Below, in pieces: positions 27,740 to 36,098 of a stretch of DNA of 64,000 bases; the first letter of the stretch is position 1, and each line of letters starts with the position of its first letter. The stretch lies in assembly GCF_014196255.1 (NCBI RefSeq), contig NZ_JACIDH010000006.1, positions 1-64,000 of the forward strand, given 5' to 3'. The position numbers and the translations under genes were made by a program. Origin of the DNA: Sphingomonas pseudosanguinis (GTDB taxonomy: Bacteria > Pseudomonadota > Alphaproteobacteria > Sphingomonadales > Sphingomonadaceae). The notes under the pieces were generated by a model. That model did no database searches. It was not told where the DNA came from and was given only the letters and a program-made list of their open reading frames with translations.

Positions 27740-27787
27740 CGACGCTCCATGCCGTGGGTAGCGCCGGACGGCAAGATGCGAGCGCAT

Positions 27788-27911
27788 TCCTCCCCATCGT
27801 CAGATGGGGAGGGGGACCGCGCCCGCAGGGCGTGGTGGAGGGGCATGGCCCCTCGCCCCTCCACCATCGCTTTGCGATGGTCCCCCTCCCCAAGCACAGC
27901 TTGGGGAGGAT
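27788..27911. repeat. dispersed CCCCTCC palindromic repeat
   Basis: A full copy of the main intergenic repeat: a TCCTCCCC...GGGGAGGGGGACC hairpin, a GGTGGAGGGGC...GCCCCTCCACC inverted pair, then a second CCTCCCCAAG...CTTGGGGAGGA hairpin, making a nested cruciform-like structure. It fills the gap between the nitronate monooxygenase-like gene and lysC. Confidence 0.8.
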
Positions 27912-27915
27912 CGAG

Positions 27916-29166
27916 TTAGGCCGCCTCGGCGTCCAAGCCGTAAGCGGTGTGCAGCACACGCACCGCCAGTTCGGTATAGTCCTCTTCGATCAGCACGCTG
28001 ACCTTGATCTCCGAAGTGGTGATCGCAAGGATGTTGATCCCGCGCGCGCCCAGCGTCTGGAACATGGTCGAGGCCACGCCCGCATGGCTACGCATGCCCA
28101 CACCCACGACCGAGATCTTGGCGACGCGCGTGTCATGGACCAGGCTGGCATAGCCGATCTCACCCTGGCCCTTTTCCAGCACGTCGAGGCTGCGGGCCAA
28201 GTCGGCCGACGGCACCGTGAAGGTCACGTCGGTCGAACCGGTCGAATGCGCGATGTTCTGGACGATCATGTCCACATTGATCCCCGCATCGGCCAGCGGC
28301 GCGAAGATCGAGCCGACCGCGCCGGGGCGATCCGGCACGGCGGTCAGGGTGATCTTGGCTTCGTTCTTGTCATGCGCGATGCCGGTGATGAGCTGGCGTT
28401 CCATATCGTCGATTTCCTCTTCGCCCACGATCAACGTGCCGCGATGTCCGTCTTCGTCCCGTGCGTCGTCGAACGAGCTCAAGACCCGCACGCGCACCTG
28501 TTCCTTCATCGCCAGACCCACCGAGCGGGTCTGGAGCACCTTGGCGCCGACGCTGGCGAGTTCCAGCATCTCCTCATAGGTGACCTTCGACAGTTTCCGC
28601 GCGCGCGGTACGATGCGCGGGTCGGTCGTGTAGACGCCGTCGACGTCCGTATAGATGTCGCACCGTTCCGCCTTCATCGCCGCCGCGACCGCGACCGCAC
28701 TCGTGTCCGACCCGCCGCGACCCAGCGTGGTGACCCGGTTGCCCTCGGCCACGCCCTGGAAGCCGGGGATCACCGCGACCACGCCGCTGGCCAGACTTTC
28801 GTCGAGCGCCGTCGTATCGATCTCGCCGATCCGCGCCTTCGCGAACGCCGTGTCGGTGTGGATCGGCAGCTGCCAACCCAGCCACGAGCGGGCGGGGACG
28901 CCCATCGCCTGGAGCGTGATCGCCAGCAGCCCGCTGGTGATCTGTTCGCCCGCCGAGACGACGACGTCATATTCCTGGGGATCGTAGAGCGACGAGGCCT
29001 CGCGGCAGAAACCGACCAGCCGGTCGGTCTCCCCCGCCATCGCGGAGACGACGACCGCGACCTGATGGCCCGCCTCAACCTCGCGTTTGACCCGCGCCGC
29101 CACGTTGCGGATGCGCTCGATTCCGGCCATCGAGGTGCCGCCGAACTTCATCACGATACGGGCCAT
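27916..29166 (-). CDS. lysC: aspartate kinase
   Basis: A 416-residue kinase making aspartyl phosphate, the first step to lysine, threonine and methionine. The N-terminal kinase domain starts MARIVMKFGGTSM and shows TLGRGGSDTSAVAVAAA; two ACT domains follow (from about residue 265: LTAVPDRPGAVGSIF and ISVVGVGMRSHAGVAS), expected for feedback control by lysine or threonine. Length is normal. The ATG at 29166 fits the family start. It is divergent from ubiG with only 54 bases between starts. Confidence 0.96.
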   Translation of the reverse strand: MARIVMKFGGTSMAGIERIRNVAARVKREVEAGHQVAVVVSAMAGETDRLVGFCREASSLYDPQEYDVVVSAGEQITSGLLAITLQAMGVPARSWLGWQLPIHTDTAFAKARIGEIDTTALDESLASGVVAVIPGFQGVAEGNRVTTLGRGGSDTSAVAVAAAMKAERCDIYTDVDGVYTTDPRIVPRARKLSKVTYEEMLELASVGAKVLQTRSVGLAMKEQVRVRVLSSFDDARDEDGHRGTLIVGEEEIDDMERQLITGIAHDKNEAKITLTAVPDRPGAVGSIFAPLADAGINVDMIVQNIAHSTGSTDVTFTVPSADLARSLDVLEKGQGEIGYASLVHDTRVAKISVVGVGMRSHAGVASTMFQTLGARGINILAITTSEIKVSVLIEEDYTELAVRVLHTAYGLDAEAA

Positions 29167-29220
29167 GCGGTTTTTGCCAATCTCCTTGGGGTAAAACGGC
29201 GGTCCTGATAGGTAGCCCCC

Positions 29221-29961
29221 ATGACGAACGCAAGCCATTTGAACGATTCTACCATTATTGGGGCCGAAGCCGCACATTTCGGAAAGATGGCCGCCGAGTG
29301 GTGGGACCCCAAGGGGTCCAGCGCGATGCTGCACCGGCTGAACCCGCCCCGCCTGCGCTACATCCGCGAGCAGATCGACCTGCATTGGGATGCCGACGGA
29401 CAGGGCTTCACGCCGCTGAAGGGCAAGCGCGCGCTTGACGTCGGGTGCGGCGCGGGGCTGTTGTGCGAGCCGCTCGCGCGCCTCGGCGCCGAGGTGACCG
29501 GGCTCGACGCCGCGCCGGAGAATGTCGCGGTCGCCGCCGCGCATGCCGCCCAGTCGGGACTTGAGATTCACTATCGCGCGGGCAGCGTCGAGGGGCTGGC
29601 GGGCGAGACCTTCGACCTCGTCACCTCGCTCGAGGTGATCGAGCATGTCGCCGATCCGGCCCGATTCGTGCGCGGGCTGGCCGATGCGCTGGCGCCCGGC
29701 GGGCTGATGATCCTGTCGACCCCCAACCGGACGCCCTTGTCCAGGCTGGCGCTGATCACGCTGGCGGAGGGGACGGGCACGATCCCGAAGGGCACGCATG
29801 ACTGGTCGAAATTCCTGACACCCGATGAACTGACGGGGCTGCTGGAGGAGGCCGGGCTGACGGTACGCGATGTGCGCGGCCTCAGCTTTTCGCCGACCAA
29901 GGGCTTCATGGTCGGCGATTCGACCGCGCTCGACTATTTCGTCACCGCGACCGCGGCGTGA
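29221..29961 (+). CDS. ubiG: ubiquinone O-methyltransferase UbiG
   Basis: A 246-residue SAM-dependent methyltransferase that performs both O-methylations of ubiquinone biosynthesis. The family's N-terminus is seen (HFGKMAAEWWDPKGSSAMLH), with SAM motif I ALDVGCGAGLLCEPLARLGA (about residues 71-90) and the SLEVIEHVADP stretch. The next gene starts by GTG overlapping its TGA (GTGA), so the two are coupled. Confidence 0.95.
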   Translation: MTNASHLNDSTIIGAEAAHFGKMAAEWWDPKGSSAMLHRLNPPRLRYIREQIDLHWDADGQGFTPLKGKRALDVGCGAGLLCEPLARLGAEVTGLDAAPENVAVAAAHAAQSGLEIHYRAGSVEGLAGETFDLVTSLEVIEHVADPARFVRGLADALAPGGLMILSTPNRTPLSRLALITLAEGTGTIPKGTHDWSKFLTPDELTGLLEEAGLTVRDVRGLSFSPTKGFMVGDSTALDYFVTATAA

Positions 29962-31376
29962 CCGCGAACGGCCGGGCGGATCGGCCCTGGTGGATGGCGG
30001 GACTGCTCGCGGTCCTGCTCTGCGCCTTGGCGATCGCCCGCCCGGTCGACCATGACGAAAGCCAATATGTCGCCGCCGCGATGCTCAGCGGCGCCGGGCT
30101 GATCCCGTATCGCGACTATGCCTATCTGCAGACGCCGCTCCAGCCGTTGCTGTTCGCGCCGATCGCTTGGGCGAGCGGGCGCTGGGCCTGGCCGGTGCTG
30201 CGGCTGGTCAATGCCTTGCTCGGGCTGGCGGCGATCGCGGGCGTGTATCGGGCGGCAAGGCTGTGGGGCGCGGATCGGCGTGCGGCGCGCTGGGCGGCGG
30301 GGCTGTTCGCGACCTGCGACATCCTGTTGTTCGCGGTCGGCACCGCCCGCAACGATGCGCTGCCCGCCGCCCTGCTCGCCTGGGCGCTGGTCGGGGTGGC
30401 CAGGGGCGAGCGGGGCGATGCGAGTCGGGGCACCGCGATCCTGACCGGCCTGGTCTTGGCCGCCGCCGCCGCCGCCAAGATCTCCTATGCGTTGCCGGCC
30501 GTCGCTTACGGTCTGTGGGCGCTGGCCCATCGCGGGCATCGGCCCGGCTGGGTGGTCGCCGGGACATTGCCCGTCATCGTGCTGATCGCGGCGCTGTACG
30601 CCGCCGCACCGGAGGGATTCCTGTTCGGCGTCCTGCATTTCCCTTCACAAGCCCCGGCCGAATATTACGCCGCCCGCCCCTGGAAGCTGAGCTGGGCGGC
30701 CAAGCTGATCGATTCGCTCAAATTCCTGGCGCTGGGGCCGGCACTGGTCGGGATCGTCATGGTGGTGCGGAGACGCCCGCCCGCCGTGCTGGTCCTGTTG
30801 ATGATCGGCGGCGCGATCGGCGCGATGCTGCCCTTTCCGACCTGGCGGCAATATTGGTTGCCCCTCCTGCCGCCGCTGTTCGTCGCGCTGGCGCTGCTGT
30901 GGCACGTCGCCCAGCCCTCCCCGCGCTGGCGTGGCGCGCTCGCCTTCTTCGCCATGATCGGGCTGGTGCCGACGCTGATCACCTTGATCGGCCGCGACGA
31001 GGCGATGAGCCTGCCCGCCGCGCTTGGCGAAGGGCAGCGTGTCGCGGCGACCATGGACCGGATCGGCGTGACCGGCCCGGTCGCCACGCTGGCGCCGCAG
31101 ATGCTGGCGGTGACCGGGCGGATGCCGCATCCTGATTTCGCCACCGGCCCCTTTTATTTTCGAAGCCGCGCTTTGCTGGATGCCGGCGCCGAGCGCCGGC
31201 TGCATCTGGTCGCGCAGACCCGGCCGCGAATCGCCGCCGACTGGGTGCTGGTCGGGGGCGAAGGTCCCTGGTCGGCGGGGGATGCGCGGCTGGACGCGAC
31301 GCTCGCAGCGGCGGCCGGGGGGCAAGCCGTCGCGATTCCCGGCACCCGCTTGCGGCTGATCCGCGTGGCGCACTGA
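29958..31376 (+). CDS. GT39-like multi-span glycosyltransferase
   Basis: A 472-residue integral membrane protein with about ten hydrophobic segments, resembling dolichyl-phosphate-mannose/ArnT-type GT-C transferases. The N-terminal periplasmic loop has the conserved acidic motif RPVDHDESQYVAAAM (about residues 28-42), where Asp/Glu residues act as catalytic base and metal ligand. It would move a sugar from a polyprenyl carrier to an envelope acceptor. The start is a GTG coupled to the ubiG stop; no functional link to ubiquinone is apparent. Confidence 0.78.
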   Translation: MTANGRADRPWWMAGLLAVLLCALAIARPVDHDESQYVAAAMLSGAGLIPYRDYAYLQTPLQPLLFAPIAWASGRWAWPVLRLVNALLGLAAIAGVYRAARLWGADRRAARWAAGLFATCDILLFAVGTARNDALPAALLAWALVGVARGERGDASRGTAILTGLVLAAAAAAKISYALPAVAYGLWALAHRGHRPGWVVAGTLPVIVLIAALYAAAPEGFLFGVLHFPSQAPAEYYAARPWKLSWAAKLIDSLKFLALGPALVGIVMVVRRRPPAVLVLLMIGGAIGAMLPFPTWRQYWLPLLPPLFVALALLWHVAQPSPRWRGALAFFAMIGLVPTLITLIGRDEAMSLPAALGEGQRVAATMDRIGVTGPVATLAPQMLAVTGRMPHPDFATGPFYFRSRALLDAGAERRLHLVAQTRPRIAADWVLVGGEGPWSAGDARLDATLAAAAGGQAVAIPGTRLRLIRVAH

Positions 31377-31448
31377 TCCGGCGGGTCGATCACGCCGGCG
31401 GGCATCTTCCATTGGGCAGCGTGGCGGCGGGGGTGTAAGGGGTTGGCC

Positions 31449-32186
31449 ATGAAACGCCTCCTCGCCTCGATCCATGACGTCTCCCCCCGTTTCGAGGGGG
31501 CGGTCGATTCGCTGTTCGACCGGCTGTCGGGGCATCTGGGCGGCCCGCGCCTGGCGATGCTGGTCATCCCCGACCATTGGAACAGCGCGCCGATCGTGCC
31601 CGGCACGCCCTTCGCCACGCGGCTGCGGAACTGGGCGGACATGGGGATCGAGATGTTCGTCCATGGCTGGTCGCACAAGGACGACATGGTCCACACCGAC
31701 CAGAAGACCGCTTTGAAGGCCAAGCATATGACGGCGGGAGAAGGCGAGTTCGTCGGCTTGGATCGCGCCGAGGCGCTGCGCCGGATGCGGCGCGGCACCG
31801 CGCTGATCGAGGATATCATCGGCCGCCGCGCGACCGGCTTCATCGCGCCCGCCTGGCTCTATTCGGATGACGCCCGACTGGCGCTCGGCGATGCGGGCTT
31901 TGGCCTTGCCGAGGATCATTTCCGTGTGTGGACGCCCGCCGATGGCAAGATCATCGCGCGCGGCCCCGTCGTCACCTGGGCCAGCCGCTCGCGCGGTCGC
32001 CAGCTCAGCTCGCTCGCCGCCGCCGCCGTGCTGCGCCATGGCCTGCGCCCCACCCCGGTCGCGCGGGTCGCGGTGCATCCCGGCGACAATGGCGTGCCCG
32101 CGCTGCTCGACAGCATCGACAAGACCTATGCGCGCCTCGCCCGCACCCACCGGCCGTCCCGCTACGCGGACCTGCTCGCCGCCTGA
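31449..32186 (+). CDS. DUF2334 polysaccharide deacetylase-like protein
   Basis: A 245-residue protein of the DUF2334/carbohydrate-deacetylase superfamily. It begins MKRLLASIHDVSPRFEGAV, where the Asp would bind metal; the His motif FVHGWSHKDD (about residues 73-82) is the expected zinc site, and FIAPAWLYSDDARLAL follows. No signal peptide is seen, so it may act in the cytoplasm. A TTG six bases upstream is in frame, but the ATG is preferred. It follows the GT39-like gene by 72 bases. Confidence 0.82.
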   Translation: MKRLLASIHDVSPRFEGAVDSLFDRLSGHLGGPRLAMLVIPDHWNSAPIVPGTPFATRLRNWADMGIEMFVHGWSHKDDMVHTDQKTALKAKHMTAGEGEFVGLDRAEALRRMRRGTALIEDIIGRRATGFIAPAWLYSDDARLALGDAGFGLAEDHFRVWTPADGKIIARGPVVTWASRSRGRQLSSLAAAAVLRHGLRPTPVARVAVHPGDNGVPALLDSIDKTYARLARTHRPSRYADLLAA

Positions 32187-32636
32187 TCAGCGCGCGGCCA
32201 GCGCATGGAGGTAGCGATGCCGCGCCTCCGACCCGCGCGGATAGCGGGCGAGCGTCCTTTCCTCGGCACGGGTCAGTGTGACGCGGCGATAACCCTTGTC
32301 GGTCAGGCACCGTTCGACATCGCCGACGTGAATCGCATGCAGATCGCGCTTCTGGCGATCGGGCTGGGTGCGTAAAATGGAGTCGGTCCAGCTTGTGGAA
32401 GCGCCACCGCCATTCAGAGCATTATCCGCTGCCGTAAAGCCAGCGATAAACCGCTTGGCGGGTTCGTCCTGCGACACATCCCGAAAATAGCCGATCTTCG
32501 CACAGGCGATCGCATCGCCGCGATACTCGTCATAGCCGACACCCGGCTTGCCCCAGGTTTCGATCGGGGTCCGGGTCGCGGCCTCGGCCGTTCCCGTCGC
32601 CAGAAACAGCAAGATGGATAGGGTCCGCCCCTTCAT
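32187..32636 (-). CDS. exported protein, downstream member of a tandem paralog pair
   Basis: A 149-residue protein with a signal peptide (about 1-20, ending TAEAA). The mature part starts TPIETWGKPGVGYDEYRGDA and has two cysteines (IACAKIG and VERCLTDKG). It shares most of its length with the next gene upstream and is about 95 percent identical to it at DNA level over the last 155 bases by eye. Function unknown. Its ATG overlaps the upstream paralog's stop (ATGA). Confidence 0.78.
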   Translation of the reverse strand: MKGRTLSILLFLATGTAEAATRTPIETWGKPGVGYDEYRGDAIACAKIGYFRDVSQDEPAKRFIAGFTAADNALNGGGASTSWTDSILRTQPDRQKRDLHAIHVGDVERCLTDKGYRRVTLTRAEERTLARYPRGSEARHRYLHALAAR

Positions 32637-33106
32637 TCCACCGCTCCTCGGGCCGCCAGCGCATGGAGGTAGCGATGCCGCGCCTCCGACCCGCGCGGAT
32701 AGCGGGCGAGTGTCTTTTCCTCGGCACGGGTCAGTGCGACGCGGCGATAGCCCTTGTCGGTCAGGCATCGCTCGACATCGCCGACCTGAATCGCATGCAG
32801 TTCGCGCTTCTGGCGATCGGGGCGCACCCGCTGCACCAAATCGATCCAGAAATCCAGATTGGGCGTGCCGGCCTGATTGAGACCGTTGTCCGCCGTCTCG
32901 AAGCCCCGGATGAACCGCTTGGCAGGTTCGTCCTGCGACACGTCCCGGAAATAGCCGATCGTCGCGCATGCGACTGCGTCGTTGCGATATTGGTCGAAGC
33001 TGACGCCGGGCTTGCCCCAGCTTTCGACGGGAGGACGGTCCGCAGCCAGTGCAGCGCCCGAACAGGCCAGCATGATGCCGATCACGACCGTGAAGCCACG
33101 ACTCAT
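32633..33106 (-). CDS. exported protein, upstream member of a tandem paralog pair
   Basis: A 157-residue exported protein with a signal peptide (about 1-22, ending ALAAD). Conserved blocks with its neighbour are ESWGKPGVSFDQYRNDAVAC, IGYFRDVSQDEPAKRFI, DRQKRELHAIQVGDVERCLT and the tail YPRGSEARHRYLHALAARG. Two cysteines are conserved between the pair and could form a disulfide. No family is recognised. The two genes are one transcription unit. Confidence 0.8.
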   Translation of the reverse strand: MSRGFTVVIGIMLACSGAALAADRPPVESWGKPGVSFDQYRNDAVACATIGYFRDVSQDEPAKRFIRGFETADNGLNQAGTPNLDFWIDLVQRVRPDRQKRELHAIQVGDVERCLTDKGYRRVALTRAEEKTLARYPRGSEARHRYLHALAARGAVE

Positions 33107-33117
33107 CCACCGTCTCC

Positions 33118-33141
33118 CATGACAGTCTTGTCATGATGACA
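33118..33141. promoter_or_regulatory. candidate operator upstream of the paralog pair
   Basis: The start of the paralog pair is preceded by three half-sites: CATGACA (33118-33124), then TGTCAT-G-ATGACA (33129-33141), a perfect 6-base-arm palindrome around one base. The spacing from the start codon (12-35 bases) suits repression. The factor is unknown. Confidence 0.4.
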
Positions 33142-33189
33142 TACTCACAGGAGGCGCGAAAGGCCCGGTCCGTTCCGGTGCAATTCCGC

Positions 33190-34374
33190 TCAGGCGGCGG
33201 CGCGTTCGCCCTGTTCGCCGTCGAGCAACCGCTGGTAGCGCGCGATCAGCGCCTCGGCATGGTCGCGGTCGCTGAACACCTTGGCGGCCGCGACGCGCGC
33301 GGCATTGCGCAGGACGCGCTGGTCGCGCGACAGCAGCCGCTCGATCGCCTCGGCACAGGCCGCGCCGTCGCGGGCGCGGAAGGTCTCGGCGAACAGCGGC
33401 TGCGCGACCTCGGCACAGCCGCCATAATCGGGCACTACCAGCGGCAGGCCCGAGGCGAGCGCCTCGGACGCCACCAGCCCGAACGTCTCGGTCTCGCAGC
33501 CATGGACCAGCGCGTCGCAGCTCGCCATGATCCGCGCCAGGCGCGGGCGGTCATAGACCGGGCGGAACAGGCGGATATGGGGGCTGCCCGCGATCCGCTT
33601 TTCCAGCGTGCGGCTGGCGACGCCGCCGCCGATCAGGATCAGCCCGACCGGGCGGGTCGAGGCCACCCGCTCGACCGCGTCGATGACCATCGGCCAGCGC
33701 TTCTCGGGGTGATGCCGGCCCAGGCCCAGCAGCAGATGCGCATCCTCGGGCAGCGCACACTGCGCCAGCAACGCGGCGCGCAGGCGTTCGTCGCGGTGTT
33801 CGGGCGAGAAGAAGTGCCGCTCGATGCCCAGCGGAATCCCCTCGTCCACCCGCACGCCGCGCTTGCCGAGCCGCTTGACCAGCGCCGGGCCGTTGGACAG
33901 CACCAGGTCGTAATGGTCGAGGAAGCGGTTCATGTAGCGGCTGTACCAGCTGAACCAGTCCTCCACCCGTTCCTGCGCGACGATGCCGTCCAGCCAGCGG
34001 ACCGGATAGGTGCCGACATTGTCGTTGTGCATGAAGAAGACCTTCTTCGCGCGCCCCTGCCACCCGGCGACGAACCAGGCGGGCTTGGCGGGCGAGGAAA
34101 CCTCGACGATGTCGGGGTCCAGCTCGTCGAGCAGGCGGCACACGGGATCGCCGTCCCAGAACATGCCGTAATTGGTGTCCAGGATCAGGCGCGGCGCCTT
34201 GATATAGATGATCTTGCCGCCGCCGGGACGCTCCTCGACCATGTCCTCGGTACCGGGGGCGAGCACGATCAGCTCGTGACCCATCTCGGCCAGGATCGCC
34301 ATCTTGCGGTCGATATAGGTCCTGACACCCCCGCCGGTGGGCGAGTAGAATTCATTGACGTCGACGATGCGCAT
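33190..34374 (-). CDS. family 4 glycosyltransferase
   Basis: A 394-residue GT-B fold retaining glycosyltransferase. The N-terminal domain begins MRIVDVNEFYSPTGGGVRTY; the C-terminal nucleotide-sugar domain has LGLGRHHPEKRW and the EX7E region CETETFGLVASEALASGLPL. The ATG at 34374 is chosen because upstream in-frame sequence reads as part of the preceding gene's other frame. It follows the DUF2141 gene by 10 bases, in a minus-strand trio with the multi-span protein. It probably builds an envelope glycolipid or glycan; substrate unknown. Confidence 0.9.
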   Translation of the reverse strand: MRIVDVNEFYSPTGGGVRTYIDRKMAILAEMGHELIVLAPGTEDMVEERPGGGKIIYIKAPRLILDTNYGMFWDGDPVCRLLDELDPDIVEVSSPAKPAWFVAGWQGRAKKVFFMHNDNVGTYPVRWLDGIVAQERVEDWFSWYSRYMNRFLDHYDLVLSNGPALVKRLGKRGVRVDEGIPLGIERHFFSPEHRDERLRAALLAQCALPEDAHLLLGLGRHHPEKRWPMVIDAVERVASTRPVGLILIGGGVASRTLEKRIAGSPHIRLFRPVYDRPRLARIMASCDALVHGCETETFGLVASEALASGLPLVVPDYGGCAEVAQPLFAETFRARDGAACAEAIERLLSRDQRVLRNAARVAAAKVFSDRDHAEALIARYQRLLDGEQGERAAA

Positions 34375-34384
34375 CGTCTTCCCC

Positions 34385-34936
34385 TCAGTCCGGGTCGACC
34401 GGGCCGAAACCGCCCAGCCCGCGCAGATATTGCGCGCGGATCGTGACATTGGCGACGCCACTCGGCACGTCGATCAACGCCGAGGCGAGCGGCGGCTTGC
34501 GCCGGCCCAGCTTGGTGTTGGCCGGAAAGCCCGCGCCATCGCTCCAGAAGTTGAACTTGTTCTTGCCGTCGCGGTCATGCGTGAACAGCAGCGCATAGCG
34601 GCCGGGATGCGGCACGCGGATGCACATCATCGGCGTCCCACCACCCGCCGGGGTCGGCACCTGCACGCGGCGGAACGTCTTGCCCGCGCGGATCAGGACG
34701 CCGTCATCGGCCAGGAAATCCTCTTCATTCGCCGGATAGAGTTCCAGCTTCAGATTGCCCTTGCGATCCTTCAGCCCCTCGATCCGGGCCAGGATGGCGG
34801 GACCGCCGCCACCGGTGCAGGCGGCGGCATCGCTGCCCAGCACCTGCGCGGTCGCCGCCTGCGGCACCGCCACCGCCATCATCGTCGCGGCCGCCAGCCC
34901 GGTCGCCGTCATCCATGTCGCCATCGCGCGGTTCAT
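34385..34936 (-). CDS. DUF2141 exported protein
   Basis: A 183-residue periplasmic protein with a signal peptide (about 1-30, ending ATAQ). The DUF2141 domain is recognised from LKLELYPANEEDFL, MCIRVPHPGRYALLFTHDRD and GKNKFNFWSDGAGFPANTK, a predicted beta-sandwich of unknown role. It lies between a GT4 gene and a multi-span membrane protein gene, overlapping the latter by four bases (ATGA), so the three are surely co-expressed. Confidence 0.85.
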   Translation of the reverse strand: MNRAMATWMTATGLAAATMMAVAVPQAATAQVLGSDAAACTGGGGPAILARIEGLKDRKGNLKLELYPANEEDFLADDGVLIRAGKTFRRVQVPTPAGGGTPMMCIRVPHPGRYALLFTHDRDGKNKFNFWSDGAGFPANTKLGRRKPPLASALIDVPSGVANVTIRAQYLRGLGGFGPVDPD

Positions 34937-35868
34937 GCTCTTACTCTCCGCACCAGTTCCATCAGACCGAACAGCGCGATCAGCACGACATGGACCAGCA
35001 GGGTCAGCGCCGCGGTGAAGGCGATCAGCTCGCTCAATGCCTGATCCTGCCCGATCAACAGGATCGCGAAATTGGCGAAAAGAAGGTCCTTGTTGGGCAC
35101 CAGTGGCAAACGTGAGACGAGCAGCCGCGCCGCCGACAGGAACAGCCACATGCCCAGCGAGACATCGGGCATGCCGAAATGCCAAGCGAGCGCGATCAGC
35201 AGCGAGTTGACGATCAGGCGCACGCAGTGGACCGTGAAGATCCACCACAAGGTCTTGCGATCGAGCGAAAAGACCCGTCGCGAAAAGATCAGGAAGGGCA
35301 GCGAGGTCGCCATGACGATGGCGATCGATCCCCATACCAGCCGCAGCTGCTCATGGGTCAACAGCTCGCGACCGACCGGCAGCGCCAGCGCGACCATCAA
35401 CAGCGTGATGGCATTGCCCGCGATCGCGGAGAGAATGCCGACATCCTTGACCGCGCCGAAGGGGGCCGCGACCATCTTGGCATGCGCGCGCGCCCAGGCG
35501 TAGAAATAGGCCTCGCCCGAATAGCTGAAGGCGACTTCGTTGGCGATCCGCTTGCGGATCAGCGCGGCCAGCCCGCTGACCGGAATGCCCCATAGCCGCC
35601 GGAAGATGATATAGTCGCCGATCGGCAAGGCCATGTAGAGCCCCACGAACACGACGTAGAACAGTGGGTTGGTCGGCACAGAATGGCTGAGCCCCACCAG
35701 TCCGCGCCCGAACAGCTCGCGCCCCAGCCCCACGACCATGGCCAGCGTCAGCAGCCCGCCGATGATGGCGGGCCAGCGGCGCTTGACCGTCTTCAGCGGC
35801 TCCAGCGCGGCCATATCGGTCGCGACCGGTCCGGCCGCCCCGGCTGGCATCGCCTGCTCAGGGGTCAT
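34933..35868 (-). CDS. multi-span membrane protein linked to glycosyltransferases
   Basis: A 311-residue integral membrane protein with about eight hydrophobic segments. Features include RIANEVAFSYSGEAYFYAWA (about residues 107-126) and LFLSAARLLVSRLPLVPNKD. The layout is reminiscent of the lysylphosphatidylglycerol synthase-type membrane domain (UPF0104), but I am not certain. The ATG at 35868 is favoured; the longer open frame upstream is a shadow. It heads the operon with DUF2141 and GT4 genes and is divergent from a second GT4 gene. Confidence 0.72.
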   Translation of the reverse strand: MTPEQAMPAGAAGPVATDMAALEPLKTVKRRWPAIIGGLLTLAMVVGLGRELFGRGLVGLSHSVPTNPLFYVVFVGLYMALPIGDYIIFRRLWGIPVSGLAALIRKRIANEVAFSYSGEAYFYAWARAHAKMVAAPFGAVKDVGILSAIAGNAITLLMVALALPVGRELLTHEQLRLVWGSIAIVMATSLPFLIFSRRVFSLDRKTLWWIFTVHCVRLIVNSLLIALAWHFGMPDVSLGMWLFLSAARLLVSRLPLVPNKDLLFANFAILLIGQDQALSELIAFTAALTLLVHVVLIALFGLMELVRRVRA

Positions 35869-36098
35869 GGGATCATTCCGTTCATCTTGCACGTTATAGG
35901 CAATCCTCGGCGGCGAATGCCCGGGAGCGTTCGCAAACCTCAAACCAGCTTTCTCACACCTGAATATGTCGCCGCTGTGTCCGGCGATTGTGTCCTCGAT
36001 AGGGCCGCGCCTGACATAATTGCGCGACAAGGTGCAATTAACCCCAGGATCAACCGCCTCTTTTCCCATCCCGCCCCCATCCGGACAAGGCCCAATCC

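Noticed and set aside
33133..34446. 437-codon plus-strand frame opposite the GT4 gene
   Set aside because: Shadow of a well-supported glycosyltransferase; the translation has no recognisable family.
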